Below are positions 7,774 to 15,242 of a stretch of DNA of 19,872 nt, piece after piece; position 1 is the stretch's first letter; the number at the start of each line of letters is the position of its first letter. The DNA comes from Bacillota bacterium. GTDB taxonomy: Bacteria; Bacillota; Clostridia; Clostridiales; Clostridiaceae. The stretch is taken from NCBI GenBank assembly GCA_023445445.1, contig JAEXLD010000087.1:1-19872 (forward strand), read 5' to 3'. The position numbers and the translations under genes were made by a program. The notes under the pieces are model-generated. The model was not told the origin of the DNA and did not search any database. It saw only the letters and a program-made list of their open reading frames with translations.

Positions 7774-7802
7774 TTGACAAGACAGAAAATAGTTGATATA
7801 TT
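7774..7802 (+). promoter_or_regulatory. Strong SigA-type promoter of the STAS-like gene
   Basis: A perfect TTGACA (7774-7779), a 17-base spacer and TATATT (7797-7802, 5/6 match) lie about 60 bases upstream of the gene and just past the murI terminator. Confidence 0.8.
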
Positions 7803-7862
7803 ATAGTAAAGAGAATATTCTGAAAATTCAAATAGATAAATAGGATTTTGGGGGGGAGATTT

Positions 7863-8132
7863 ATGGAAATCAAGGTAAAGGAAGTATTAGGGGAAGATAT
7901 AACTATAGAAGATGCTATATTATTAAGAGAAATGATTAGAAATAGTCTTAATATTGGAGTATTATTAGACTTCGATGGATTTAAAAGAATTCCAACAACA
8001 TTTTTAAATATGCTATTTGGAGATCTTATTAATAGTTTTGGGAGAGATTTTATTTTTCAACAAATTGATGTTAAAAATTTATCAAACTATACTGATTATT
8101 CAAGGGTTATTTTAGGTACTACCTTTAAATAA
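7863..8132 (+). CDS. STAS-like domain protein (DUF4325 type)
   Basis: The 89-residue protein fits the STAS-like DUF4325 pattern: an N-terminal strand and helix (IEDAILLREMIRNSL), a hydrophobic strand with an acidic residue (GVLLDFDGFKRIP, about 33-45), a helix with FLNMLFGDLINSFG (about 48-61), and a final strand/helix. STAS-like domains act as small protein-protein switches, in some cases as anti-anti-sigma-like partners, but no kinase or sigma gene is beside it. The ATG at 7863 is chosen over a TTG at 7848 because the run GGGGGGGAG just before it forms the ribosome site. It stands alone between its own strong promoter and a strong terminator, so it is expressed independently. The family call is from fold pattern, and the partner is unknown. 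Confidence 0.7.
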   Translation: MEIKVKEVLGEDITIEDAILLREMIRNSLNIGVLLDFDGFKRIPTTFLNMLFGDLINSFGRDFIFQQIDVKNLSNYTDYSRVILGTTFK

Positions 8133-8163
8133 TATAATAAAACAACTAATTATTAAAATCGGT

Positions 8164-8200
8164 AAGAAGGAATTGTATTAATGCAATTCCTTCTTATTCT
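8164..8200 (+). terminator. Terminator after the STAS-like gene
   Basis: A perfect 12-bp stem AAGAAGGAATTG/CAATTCCTTCTT (8164-8175 with 8184-8195, 8-base loop) is followed by the T-rich ATTCTTTATT, about 30 bases after the stop codon. Confidence 0.8.
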
Positions 8201-8248
8201 TTATTGATTGTATTTATATTCAGAAGGATTTACAGCTTCAATTATGTG

Positions 8249-8276
8249 TTGTTTTTACTTTTAAATAATATATAAT
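8249..8276 (+). promoter_or_regulatory. Candidate promoter of the cyclophilin operon
   Basis: A perfect TATAAT (8271-8276) has a weak -35, TTGTTT (8249-8254), 16 bases upstream. This would give a leader of about 100 bases before the cyclophilin ATG. No other gene lies in 8201-8385. Confidence 0.45.
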
Positions 8277-8385
8277 TACTATAAGAGATAAATATAAATT
8301 TTATCTAAAGGTTATTCTTTAGAAGAATTGATAATGATGAAAGTGTAAATAATAAGTAAGGATTTACATTGAAAGGAGATTTTAT

Positions 8386-8910
8386 ATGAAAAACCCAATA
8401 GTAACTATAAATATGGAAAATGGAGGAGTTATTAAAGCAGAATTATATCCAGAAATAGCTCCTAATACAGTTAAAAATTTTATAAGCTTAATAAATAAAG
8501 GATTTTATGATGGAGTTGTATTCCATAGAGTAATACCTGGATTTATGATTCAAGGTGGTTGCCCAGATGGAAATGGAATGGGAGGCCCAGGATATAGTAT
8601 TAAAGGTGAATTTACTAGAAATGGATTTAAAAATGATTTAAAACACTCAAGAGGTGTTTTATCTATGGCTAGAACTATGGTTCATGATTCAGCTGGAAGC
8701 CAATTCTTTGTAATGGTAGCAGATGCTCCACACTTAGATAACCAATATGCTGCTTTTGGTAAGGTTATAGAAGGAATGGAAGTTGCTGATGAAATAGTAA
8801 AAGCTAAGAGAGATTATAATGATAAACCTCTTGAAGATCAAAGAATGGTTAAGGTAACTGTTGATACTTTTGGCGAGGCTTATGATGAACCAGAAAAAGT
8901 AGGAAGATAA
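8386..8910 (+). CDS. Peptidyl-prolyl cis-trans isomerase, cyclophilin type
   Basis: This cytosolic folding enzyme isomerises X-Pro bonds. The 174 residues cover one cyclophilin domain with its active-site signature: FHRVIPGFMIQGG (46-58; Arg48, Phe53, Gln56 match the catalytic Arg/Phe/Gln), the GSQFFVM strand (104-110) and the AFGKVIEGMEV turn (123-133). There is no signal peptide or lipobox, so it is cytoplasmic (PpiB-like). The ribosome site AAAGGAG is 8 bases from the ATG. It is the first gene of a likely operon with the DUF3783 and XRE genes: the gaps are 26 and 0 bases and no terminator lies between them. The functional link among the three is unclear. Confidence 0.94.
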   Translation: MKNPIVTINMENGGVIKAELYPEIAPNTVKNFISLINKGFYDGVVFHRVIPGFMIQGGCPDGNGMGGPGYSIKGEFTRNGFKNDLKHSRGVLSMARTMVHDSAGSQFFVMVADAPHLDNQYAAFGKVIEGMEVADEIVKAKRDYNDKPLEDQRMVKVTVDTFGEAYDEPEKVGR

Positions 8911-8936
8911 GATAAAAAGGGGGAGTGGAGAGGAAT

Positions 8937-9305
8937 ATGCTTAGCAATAATAAATGCATATTAGTTCATAGTATACCAGAAGAGGAACTTAAGGAATTAA
9001 GAAATGATGGCTTTAAGGTAGTAGAAGTATCCAGGGAAATGTCAGAAATGACAGTCTCTGATATTTTAAATGGACTAAGATTTGAAACTGTTAATGCAAA
9101 TTTACCAAAGGAAGCTATTATTCTATTTAATGGATTCTCAGATGAAGAAATTAAATTAGCTATAACAACAATTAGAAATAGATATAAAGAAGGAATTTTT
9201 GCAGCAGTTACACCTACTTCAATTGAATGGAAATTTAGTTATTTAGTTGAGCACTTAATTGAAGAAAGAGAATGGTATTTAAGAAATCAGAAGGGAAGAG
9301 CTTAA
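8937..9305 (+). CDS. DUF3783 family protein
   Basis: The product (122 aa from this start) fits the DUF3783 family, seen mainly in clostridia: an N-terminal strand with CILVHSIPEEEL, a central strand/turn IILFNGFSDEEI (about residues 62-73, the most recognisable part), and a TPTSIEWKFSYLVEHLIEE segment near the C-terminus. No catalytic residue can be assigned. An in-frame GTG at 8925 is possible, but its spacing to the AAAGGGGGAG sequence is too short; the ATG at 8937 has GGAG 6 bases upstream. Its TAA is directly followed by the GTG of the regulator gene, so the two are probably co-translated. The function of the family is unknown. Confidence 0.75.
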   Translation: MLSNNKCILVHSIPEEELKELRNDGFKVVEVSREMSEMTVSDILNGLRFETVNANLPKEAIILFNGFSDEEIKLAITTIRNRYKEGIFAAVTPTSIEWKFSYLVEHLIEEREWYLRNQKGRA

Positions 9306-9992
9306 GTGAGCAGAGTTGGCGATAAGATAAAGGAAGCTAGAATTAAAAATGGATTAAGTCAAAAGGCTTTAGCTAAAAAGCTAGGAGTTGCAGAAAAGTT
9401 TATTAATGAAGTTGAAATGGGAAGAAGGATAGCTCAAGAATCTTTCATTGATAAAGCATCAAAAATACTAAAGGCTGATTTTAATGATGTTAGCATGGTG
9501 GTAACAGACGAAGCTTTATTAGAAGAGAGAAAGATGATGAAAGAGTTAAAGACTAATTCTTCTGAAAAACATAGTAATACAAAGCAAGAGGAAGTTTGGA
9601 CAAATGCCTTTTCATCAGTACTAAAAAATGTTCCTATATTCGATTATACTTTAAAGAATAGCAAGGGATATAAGGAGTTACCAATTCACTCAAATAAAGT
9701 TGAAGGCTTTAATCAAGATAAAGTTTTATACTTAGAAGTTCAAGATGATGAAATGTCTGGCTTTAGAATGTTAAAAGGAGATTTAGCCTTTGCTAGTATA
9801 GTTAAAGAACCAAGCAATAATGGCATTTTCCTAGTTGATTATAAGGGAAAAAGAGCTATAAGACAGATAAAGTTATTAGGAAATTCTAAGGCTTTATTAG
9901 TTAGTAATGGTGGTACTCTTCTAACGGAGACTATGAACTTAAACGAAATTTCTGTAGTGGCTAAACTAGAGAGATTAGAAATAAAATTATAG
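9306..9992 (+). CDS. XRE-type regulator with degenerate S24-like C-terminal domain
   Basis: The N-terminus (about 6-56) is a lambda-Cro type helix-turn-helix (LSQKALAKKLGVAEKFINEV). A variable linker (about 65-125) follows, then a domain resembling the LexA/CI peptidase S24 fold (about 138-222): the stretch QDDEMSGFRMLKGDLAFA (146-163) lines up with the usual D-S-M-x-P...GD, and KRAIRQIK (182-189) with the usual lysine strand. In this alignment the nucleophilic Ser is replaced by Glu149 and the catalytic Lys by Arg186, so self-cleavage is not expected; the domain may serve dimerisation or signal sensing. It starts with GTG directly after the stop of the DUF3783 gene and has a ribosome site inside that gene (AGGGAAGAG, 9292-9300). 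A terminator follows. Target genes are unknown. Confidence 0.8.
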   Translation: MSRVGDKIKEARIKNGLSQKALAKKLGVAEKFINEVEMGRRIAQESFIDKASKILKADFNDVSMVVTDEALLEERKMMKELKTNSSEKHSNTKQEEVWTNAFSSVLKNVPIFDYTLKNSKGYKELPIHSNKVEGFNQDKVLYLEVQDDEMSGFRMLKGDLAFASIVKEPSNNGIFLVDYKGKRAIRQIKLLGNSKALLVSNGGTLLTETMNLNEISVVAKLERLEIKL

Positions 9993-10013
9993 TAAATTAC
10001 TTTATAGTAACTT

Positions 10014-10050
10014 AGAGATGGAATTTAATATTTCATCTCTTTTTTTATTT
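10014..10050 (+). terminator. Terminator of the cyclophilin-XRE operon
   Basis: The stem AGAGATGGAA/TTTCATCTCT (10014-10023 with 10031-10040, one G-T pair, 7-base loop) is followed by TTTTTTATTT, 22 bases past the regulator stop codon. It isolates the germination genes from the upstream operon. Confidence 0.85.
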
Positions 10051-10084
10051 GTAATATCACATCATTTTACCTAGTCATATATTA
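10051..10084 (+). promoter_or_regulatory. Candidate sporulation (SigE/SigK-like) promoter of the Csp gene
   Basis: CATATATTA (10076-10084) matches the CATA...TA -10 of mother-cell sigma factors SigK and SigE. A CACA (10058-10061) lies 14 bases upstream and GTAATAT (10051-10057) slightly further, resembling the loose -35 of SigK and SigE respectively, but spacing is not ideal for either. The identical nonamer precedes sleC. Confidence 0.45.
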
Positions 10085-10103
10085 GTATAAATTACTTTTT
10101 GAG

Positions 10104-13100
10104 GTGATAGTAATAGAAAATATAAATTCAAATAAGATAAATTCAGGATTAGGACTAGTTCAAAACATATCTAAAAGTTTATTTGGTAAATTAGGAATAA
10201 ATGTTGGAGCTGGAGAAGAAGAAACTAGTACCATAGAAGTTACTATTATATCAGGGGATACTCCAGAAAATGTAAGGCGAGAAATAGAGAAAGTGGGTGG
10301 GAGCTACTACGATTTAGGCTATGGATTTGGATTAGTAACAATTCCAAGAGAAAAGGTAATTGATCTTGCTAATATCCCATCTATTGAATATATTGAGTTA
10401 CCAAAGCAATTATATACTACAGATGCTGGTAGCAATAGAGCAGCTTGTGTACCAGCAGCAAGAAGTAATTATGGTATTGAGGGTGAAGGAGTTTTAGTTG
10501 GATTTATAGATACTGGAATAGATTATACTCATCCAGCCTTTAGAAATAGTGATGGTACCACTAGAATAGATTATATTTATGATTTAAGTGAAGGTGGAAA
10601 GGCATATAATAGGGATGATATAAATAACGCTTTAAAAAGTCAAGATCCATATTCTATAGTTCCATCCATTGATACTGTTGAGCATGGAACTCATGTAGCG
10701 GGAATAGCATGTGCAGGAGGAAGTATTAATACTGAATACTATGGGGTAGCCCCTAAGAGTTCTATAGCTATGGTTAAATGCACAAGAGGCAATTTCGCCC
10801 TTAGTAGCAATATTATGAAGGGATTAAAGTTCTTAGTGGAAGCAGGGAAATTTTTAAAGAAACCTTTAGTAGTTAATATTAGTCTTAGCACCAATGATGG
10901 GGCTCATAATGGAACAAGTCTTCTAGAACAATATATTTCTACCATATCAACATTAGAAAGAATAACAATAGTAATAGCAGCTGGAAATGAAGGTGATTCA
11001 GCACATCATATAGGTGGAACATTAAAAAGACAAAATAAGATATCTATAAATGTAGCTGGAGATGAGCCTGGAATAGTATTAAATTTATATAAGCCTGTTT
11101 TATCAGATATATCTATTAGAATAACTAGTCCTGCTGCAGCAACTAGCGGAGATATAGTTGTTAGAGAGGGATATTACGAAGGGACAATAGGAACTGATAG
11201 ATATCAAGTCTATTATTCAGGACCAAAACCCTTTGATATAGTTGGAGAAATTACAATTGCTATATTATCAAGTGGGCAGTATATATTATCTGGTCAATGG
11301 GAAGCTAGCATTAATTTGTTAAATGAATATTCTGGAGTTTATGATATGTGGCTACCAATTAGAGAGGGGTTAAATGTTAATACTAAGTTTTTACAACCTA
11401 CTATTTTAAATACATTAGGAATACCAGCTACAGTAACTAATGTTATAGCTGTGGGAAGTTATAATTATTTAACTAACAATATATCCCCTTTCAGTGGAAG
11501 AGGAAGGAAGACCATTTATCAACCTATTAGACCAGATTTAGTTGCCCCAGGGGAAGGGATAATCTCTGCAGTACCTAATAGAAGCTTTGACTCTAGAAGC
11601 GGTACATCTATGGCAACACCACATGTTTCTGGAATAGCTGCTTTAATGATGGAATGGGGAATATTGAAAAGAAACGATCCTTATCTTTATGGCGAAAGAC
11701 TTAAGTATTTTTTAGTAGTATCTGCAAATAGGAGCAGAACAGATATAACATATCCAGATCCTACTTGGGGATACGGTGAAGTTTGTTTAAATTCTGCTAT
11801 AGAAAGAGTCATTGAAAATATAGGCTTTATGACCAATCTTAGAAGTAATGAGGTTAAAGAAAAAATGAGGAATTATAAAAATGGTATTAAGGTAAATAAT
11901 GAATTAAAAGAAGATACAACAAAGAAAAATAATAAGGATATATATGGTTTTATTGATAGAATTGAAGAAAATGAAAATCAAGATGAAAAGGAAGTAATAG
12001 GAATTATTGTTGAATATAATTCCTTAGAAGAAGTAAAAAAAATAAATGAACTTCCAGGGGCTTCTGTTGCTATATTAGATACTAACTATGCAGTAGTATT
12101 TATAGCTTATAATAGAATTTCGGAAATTATGCCATATATAAAAGGTGTTGCATCTTTAGAAATTCCAGCAATTTATACCTTAGAAGAAATTTCACCAGTA
12201 GATGCAAGTGGAGCACCATTATTTCATAACAATCCTTATCTTCAATTAAATGGAAGAGGAGTTATTGTAGGTATTGTTGATACAGGTATAGATTATTTAA
12301 ATAGGGAATTTATGAATGAGGATGACACAACAAGAATTTTAAGAATATGGGATCAAACTATAGATGGAAATCAAGATATATATGGAGTAAAGATGGGAGT
12401 AGAGTATAAAGAGGATGATATAAATAGAGCTATACAGACAAGTAAAAATGGTGGAGATCCATATGCTATAGTTAACAGTAGAGATCTAATAGGTCATGGA
12501 ACTTCTGTTGCTAGTATAGCTGGAGCTAGAGGGTATAATCCTGAAGTTAAAGGAGCAGCACCAAATTGCTATTTTGCAGTAGTTAAGCTAAAGGAGGCAG
12601 CTAAGGTTTTACAGAGAAATGCAGGAATTAGCAATATTAAGGAAGGTAGATATGTAGGAGTAGACATAATTTTAGGAATAAGATATCTATCAAGATTAGC
12701 AAGTGATATTAAGATGCCAATGATAATTTGCATTCCTCTAGGAACTAATACAGGAGCCCATGATGGTACTAGTGAAGTTGAAGGATCAATTGAAGCTATA
12801 AGTAATCAGGTTGGTGTTGTTTGTGTTACTGGAACGGGAAATGAAGGTGATACAGATACACATGCTGAAGGTAGATTTATACAGTCTGGAGAAATAAGGA
12901 ATTTGGAAATTAGAATCGGTAAAGGTCAAAAAGATTTAAATTTTCAAATATATGTACAGCAACCAGATAGGGTTTCTTTAGGTATAGTATCGCCGTCAGG
13001 GGAAATAATAGAGAAGATACCAGCTAGACTAAATAAAGTAGAAGATGTAAATTTCGTTTATGAAGGAACTAAAATGAGGATTTACTATCTATATCCAGAT

Positions 13101-13757
13101 CCCATTACTGGATCTGAAGTAATAAGTATTGAAGCAAGGGGATTAAGAGAAGGGATATGGCAGTTCAGATTATATGGAGACTATATTGTTGATGGTAGGT
13201 ATTGGAGTTGGTTACCTCAAAGAAGTTTGTTAGATGAAGAAACAAAATTTTTAAGTCCAAGTCAATATACTACATTAACTATGCCAGGAACAGCAAGAAG
13301 AGCTATAGTAGCAGCGTTTTATAATCAAAATAATAATGCAATGGTTGGACAATCGGGAAGAGGCTTTACTAGAGACGGTAGAATAAAACCTGATTTTGCA
13401 GCAGGCGGCATAAATGCTACTGTTACTACACCAGGAGGAGGTACTAAAAAAATTAGCGGTTCTTCAGTAGCAACAGCTGTTACAGCAGGATGTTGTGCAC
13501 TTTTAGTACAATGGGGAGTTGTAGAAGGTAATGACCCCAATTTATATCCTACAGAAATTAGAAGTTATTTGATAAGAGGAACTACCATGAGAGTTGGAGA
13601 AAAGTATCCAAATGAGCAATGGGGGTATGGGGCCTTAAATATGAAGGGAGTTTTTGATTCAATAAGAGAAAATTTATCTGGAGGAGTTGAAAGTACAAGA
13701 GATGATGAAGAATATAAGGTAGGTAAGTTATTTATAAGAAAGCCTAAATATATGTAG
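10104..13757 (+). CDS. cspBA: Tandem Csp-type germination protease (CspBA-like fusion, 1217 aa)
   Basis: This is a fusion of two subtilisin-like (S8) Csp units. Unit 1 has a prodomain (about 42-105) and a protease domain with Asp136 (GFIDTG), His194 (VEHGTHVAG), oxyanion Asn295 (AAGNEG) and Ser502 (SGTSMATPHVSG). A lysine/glutamate/asparagine-rich linker (about 580-630) leads to a second prodomain-like region (about 631-697), then unit 2 with Asp726 (GIVDTG), His798 (GHGTSVASIAG), Asn913 (GTGNEG) and Ser1121 (SGSSVATAVTAG). Both contain the long jelly-roll-like insertion before the Ser motif seen in Csp proteases. In known clostridia CspB cleaves pro-SleC during germination; in C. difficile CspBA is fused and its CspA half has lost catalytic residues. 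Here both halves look intact. sleC follows 75 bases later. The start is uncertain: GTG 10104 lacks a ribosome site, whereas GAGGTG fits an unusual ATA at 10113. Confidence 0.88.
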   Translation: MIVIENINSNKINSGLGLVQNISKSLFGKLGINVGAGEEETSTIEVTIISGDTPENVRREIEKVGGSYYDLGYGFGLVTIPREKVIDLANIPSIEYIELPKQLYTTDAGSNRAACVPAARSNYGIEGEGVLVGFIDTGIDYTHPAFRNSDGTTRIDYIYDLSEGGKAYNRDDINNALKSQDPYSIVPSIDTVEHGTHVAGIACAGGSINTEYYGVAPKSSIAMVKCTRGNFALSSNIMKGLKFLVEAGKFLKKPLVVNISLSTNDGAHNGTSLLEQYISTISTLERITIVIAAGNEGDSAHHIGGTLKRQNKISINVAGDEPGIVLNLYKPVLSDISIRITSPAAATSGDIVVREGYYEGTIGTDRYQVYYSGPKPFDIVGEITIAILSSGQYILSGQWEASINLLNEYSGVYDMWLPIREGLNVNTKFLQPTILNTLGIPATVTNVIAVGSYNYLTNNISPFSGRGRKTIYQPIRPDLVAPGEGIISAVPNRSFDSRSGTSMATPHVSGIAALMMEWGILKRNDPYLYGERLKYFLVVSANRSRTDITYPDPTWGYGEVCLNSAIERVIENIGFMTNLRSNEVKEKMRNYKNGIKVNNELKEDTTKKNNKDIYGFIDRIEENENQDEKEVIGIIVEYNSLEEVKKINELPGASVAILDTNYAVVFIAYNRISEIMPYIKGVASLEIPAIYTLEEISPVDASGAPLFHNNPYLQLNGRGVIVGIVDTGIDYLNREFMNEDDTTRILRIWDQTIDGNQDIYGVKMGVEYKEDDINRAIQTSKNGGDPYAIVNSRDLIGHGTSVASIAGARGYNPEVKGAAPNCYFAVVKLKEAAKVLQRNAGISNIKEGRYVGVDIILGIRYLSRLASDIKMPMIICIPLGTNTGAHDGTSEVEGSIEAISNQVGVVCVTGTGNEGDTDTHAEGRFIQSGEIRNLEIRIGKGQKDLNFQIYVQQPDRVSLGIVSPSGEIIEKIPARLNKVEDVNFVYEGTKMRIYYLYPDPITGSEVISIEARGLREGIWQFRLYGDYIVDGRYWSWLPQRSLLDEETKFLSPSQYTTLTMPGTARRAIVAAFYNQNNNAMVGQSGRGFTRDGRIKPDFAAGGINATVTTPGGGTKKISGSSVATAVTAGCCALLVQWGVVEGNDPNLYPTEIRSYLIRGTTMRVGEKYPNEQWGYGALNMKGVFDSIRENLSGGVESTRDDEEYKVGKLFIRKPKYM

Positions 13758-13775
13758 TTAATTTATATAAAAAGA

Positions 13776-13802
13776 ACAAAATTTTAATTAAAGCATATAT
13801 TA
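13776..13802 (+). promoter_or_regulatory. Candidate sporulation promoter of sleC
   Basis: CATATATTA (13794-13802), identical to the nonamer before the Csp gene, is preceded by AACA (13775-13778) with a 15-base gap, loosely like a SigK promoter. It lies 30 bases before the sleC start. No terminator separates the two genes, so sleC may be transcribed both from here and by read-through. Confidence 0.45.
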
Positions 13803-13832
13803 ATTAAAGGAGAAATAATAAAGGAGTAATAT

Positions 13833-15236
13833 ATGCCACAGGGTAGGTTAAAAGTTCAATGTTTTATTAATGAAACTTATATACCTGTTGACAATGCAAG
13901 AATAACTGTAAGGCCATCAGCAGGTGGCTCAAGTGCACAAGTAATATCATTATCTACAAATTCAATGGGAGAATCTCAAACTATTGATTTAGAAGCACCA
14001 CCACTAGAATATTCTCAACAGCCAACTGGACAAGTCCCTTATAGTATGTATGACATAAGAATTGAAAGAGAGGGATTTCAGAGTATTTTAATAAACAGGT
14101 GTCAAGTTTTCCCAGATGAACTAGCTATACAACAATGCAATCTTATAGAATCTTCAGGTATATTAACTAGGATGGAGAATATAAACGTACCACCAAACAC
14201 ATCAAATTTTCCTCAAAATCAGCAGGGTGGAAATGTAAATGAAATAATAAATATAGGACCAAATACATTAAATGGAAATTATCCTGAAAAAATCCCTGAA
14301 GAAGTAGATAAGCCACTCCCACCACCAACAAGTGGAGTAGTTTTACCAAAGCCGGTTGTACCAGAATTTATAGTAGTTCATGCTGGAGGTCCTAATAATA
14401 CATCAGCAGCAAATTATAAAGTACTTTATAAGGAATATATAAAGAATGTAGCATCTTGTGAAATTTATTCAACTTGGCCAGAAAGTACTATAAGAGCAAA
14501 TGTTTATGCAATAATTTCATTCACACTAAATAGAATATATACAGAATGGTATAGAGGAAAAGGAAAAAACTTTGATATAACAAATTCCACAGCTTATGAT
14601 CACGCTTTTACTTATGGAAGAAACATATTTGAAAGTATAAGCGCTGTAGTAGATGATATCTTTGCAACCTATATAAGAAGGATAGGAAGAAAGCAGCCTT
14701 TACTAACACAATATTGTGATGGGAAAAATGTTACTTGTCCTGGATGGATGACACAATGGGGAAGTAAGTACTTAGGAGATCAAGGAAGAACACCTTATGA
14801 AATTTTAACTAATTTTTATGGAAGCGATATAGAGCTAGTAACTGCAGAGCAGGTTAAAGGTATTCCAAAATCTTACCCTGGATATGATTTAATAGTAGGT
14901 TCAACTGGACCAGAAGTCCAAGCTATACAAGAATATTTAAATAGAATATCACAAAATTACCCATTAATTCCTAAGGTATCACAGGATGGAATATTTGGAG
15001 AAAATACAGCTGAAGCAGTTAGAGTTTTCCAAGGAGTGTTTAATTTGCCGAAGACTGGTGTGGTAGATTATGCAACTTGGTATAAAATTTCTGATATATA
15101 TGTTGGTGTAAGTAGAATTGCTGAACTTAGAAGAAGTGCAAAATCTGTAGAGAGAATATTTATTCCACCAAGATCCTTTGATAATTATTATGATAAAACA
15201 GTACCAAGATTTAATTATTTTGATGATATGCAATAA
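13833..15236 (+). CDS. sleC: Spore cortex-lytic enzyme, SleC-like zymogen
   Basis: SleC degrades cortex peptidoglycan during germination after Csp protease removes its N-terminal pro-part. The N-terminal ~105 residues form a beta-rich, Ig/CNA-like unit (LKVQCFINETYIPVDNARIT). A proline/asparagine-rich linker (about 118-178, with PLPPPTSG) is where activation cleavage would fall. The catalytic region (about 180-335) is SpoIID-like: VASCEIYSTWPESTIRANVYA holds the candidate acid Glu210, and YCDGKNVTCPGW has a cysteine pair (295, 302) as in SpoIID proteins. A peptidoglycan-binding domain follows (about 352-420; GSTGPEVQAIQEYLN, DGIFGENTAEAVRVFQ), then a short basic tail. Length (467) is close to the ~440 of C. 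perfringens SleC. No signal peptide is seen, as in known SleC. AAGGAG sits 7 bases before the ATG. Confidence 0.9.
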   Translation: MPQGRLKVQCFINETYIPVDNARITVRPSAGGSSAQVISLSTNSMGESQTIDLEAPPLEYSQQPTGQVPYSMYDIRIEREGFQSILINRCQVFPDELAIQQCNLIESSGILTRMENINVPPNTSNFPQNQQGGNVNEIINIGPNTLNGNYPEKIPEEVDKPLPPPTSGVVLPKPVVPEFIVVHAGGPNNTSAANYKVLYKEYIKNVASCEIYSTWPESTIRANVYAIISFTLNRIYTEWYRGKGKNFDITNSTAYDHAFTYGRNIFESISAVVDDIFATYIRRIGRKQPLLTQYCDGKNVTCPGWMTQWGSKYLGDQGRTPYEILTNFYGSDIELVTAEQVKGIPKSYPGYDLIVGSTGPEVQAIQEYLNRISQNYPLIPKVSQDGIFGENTAEAVRVFQGVFNLPKTGVVDYATWYKISDIYVGVSRIAELRRSAKSVERIFIPPRSFDNYYDKTVPRFNYFDDMQ

Positions 15237-15242
15237 TAAATA

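Noticed and set aside
13325..13540. Minus-strand 71-codon frame inside the Csp gene
   Set aside because: It is opposite the conserved Ser-motif region of the second protease; its proline/valine bias is a by-product of the real frame.
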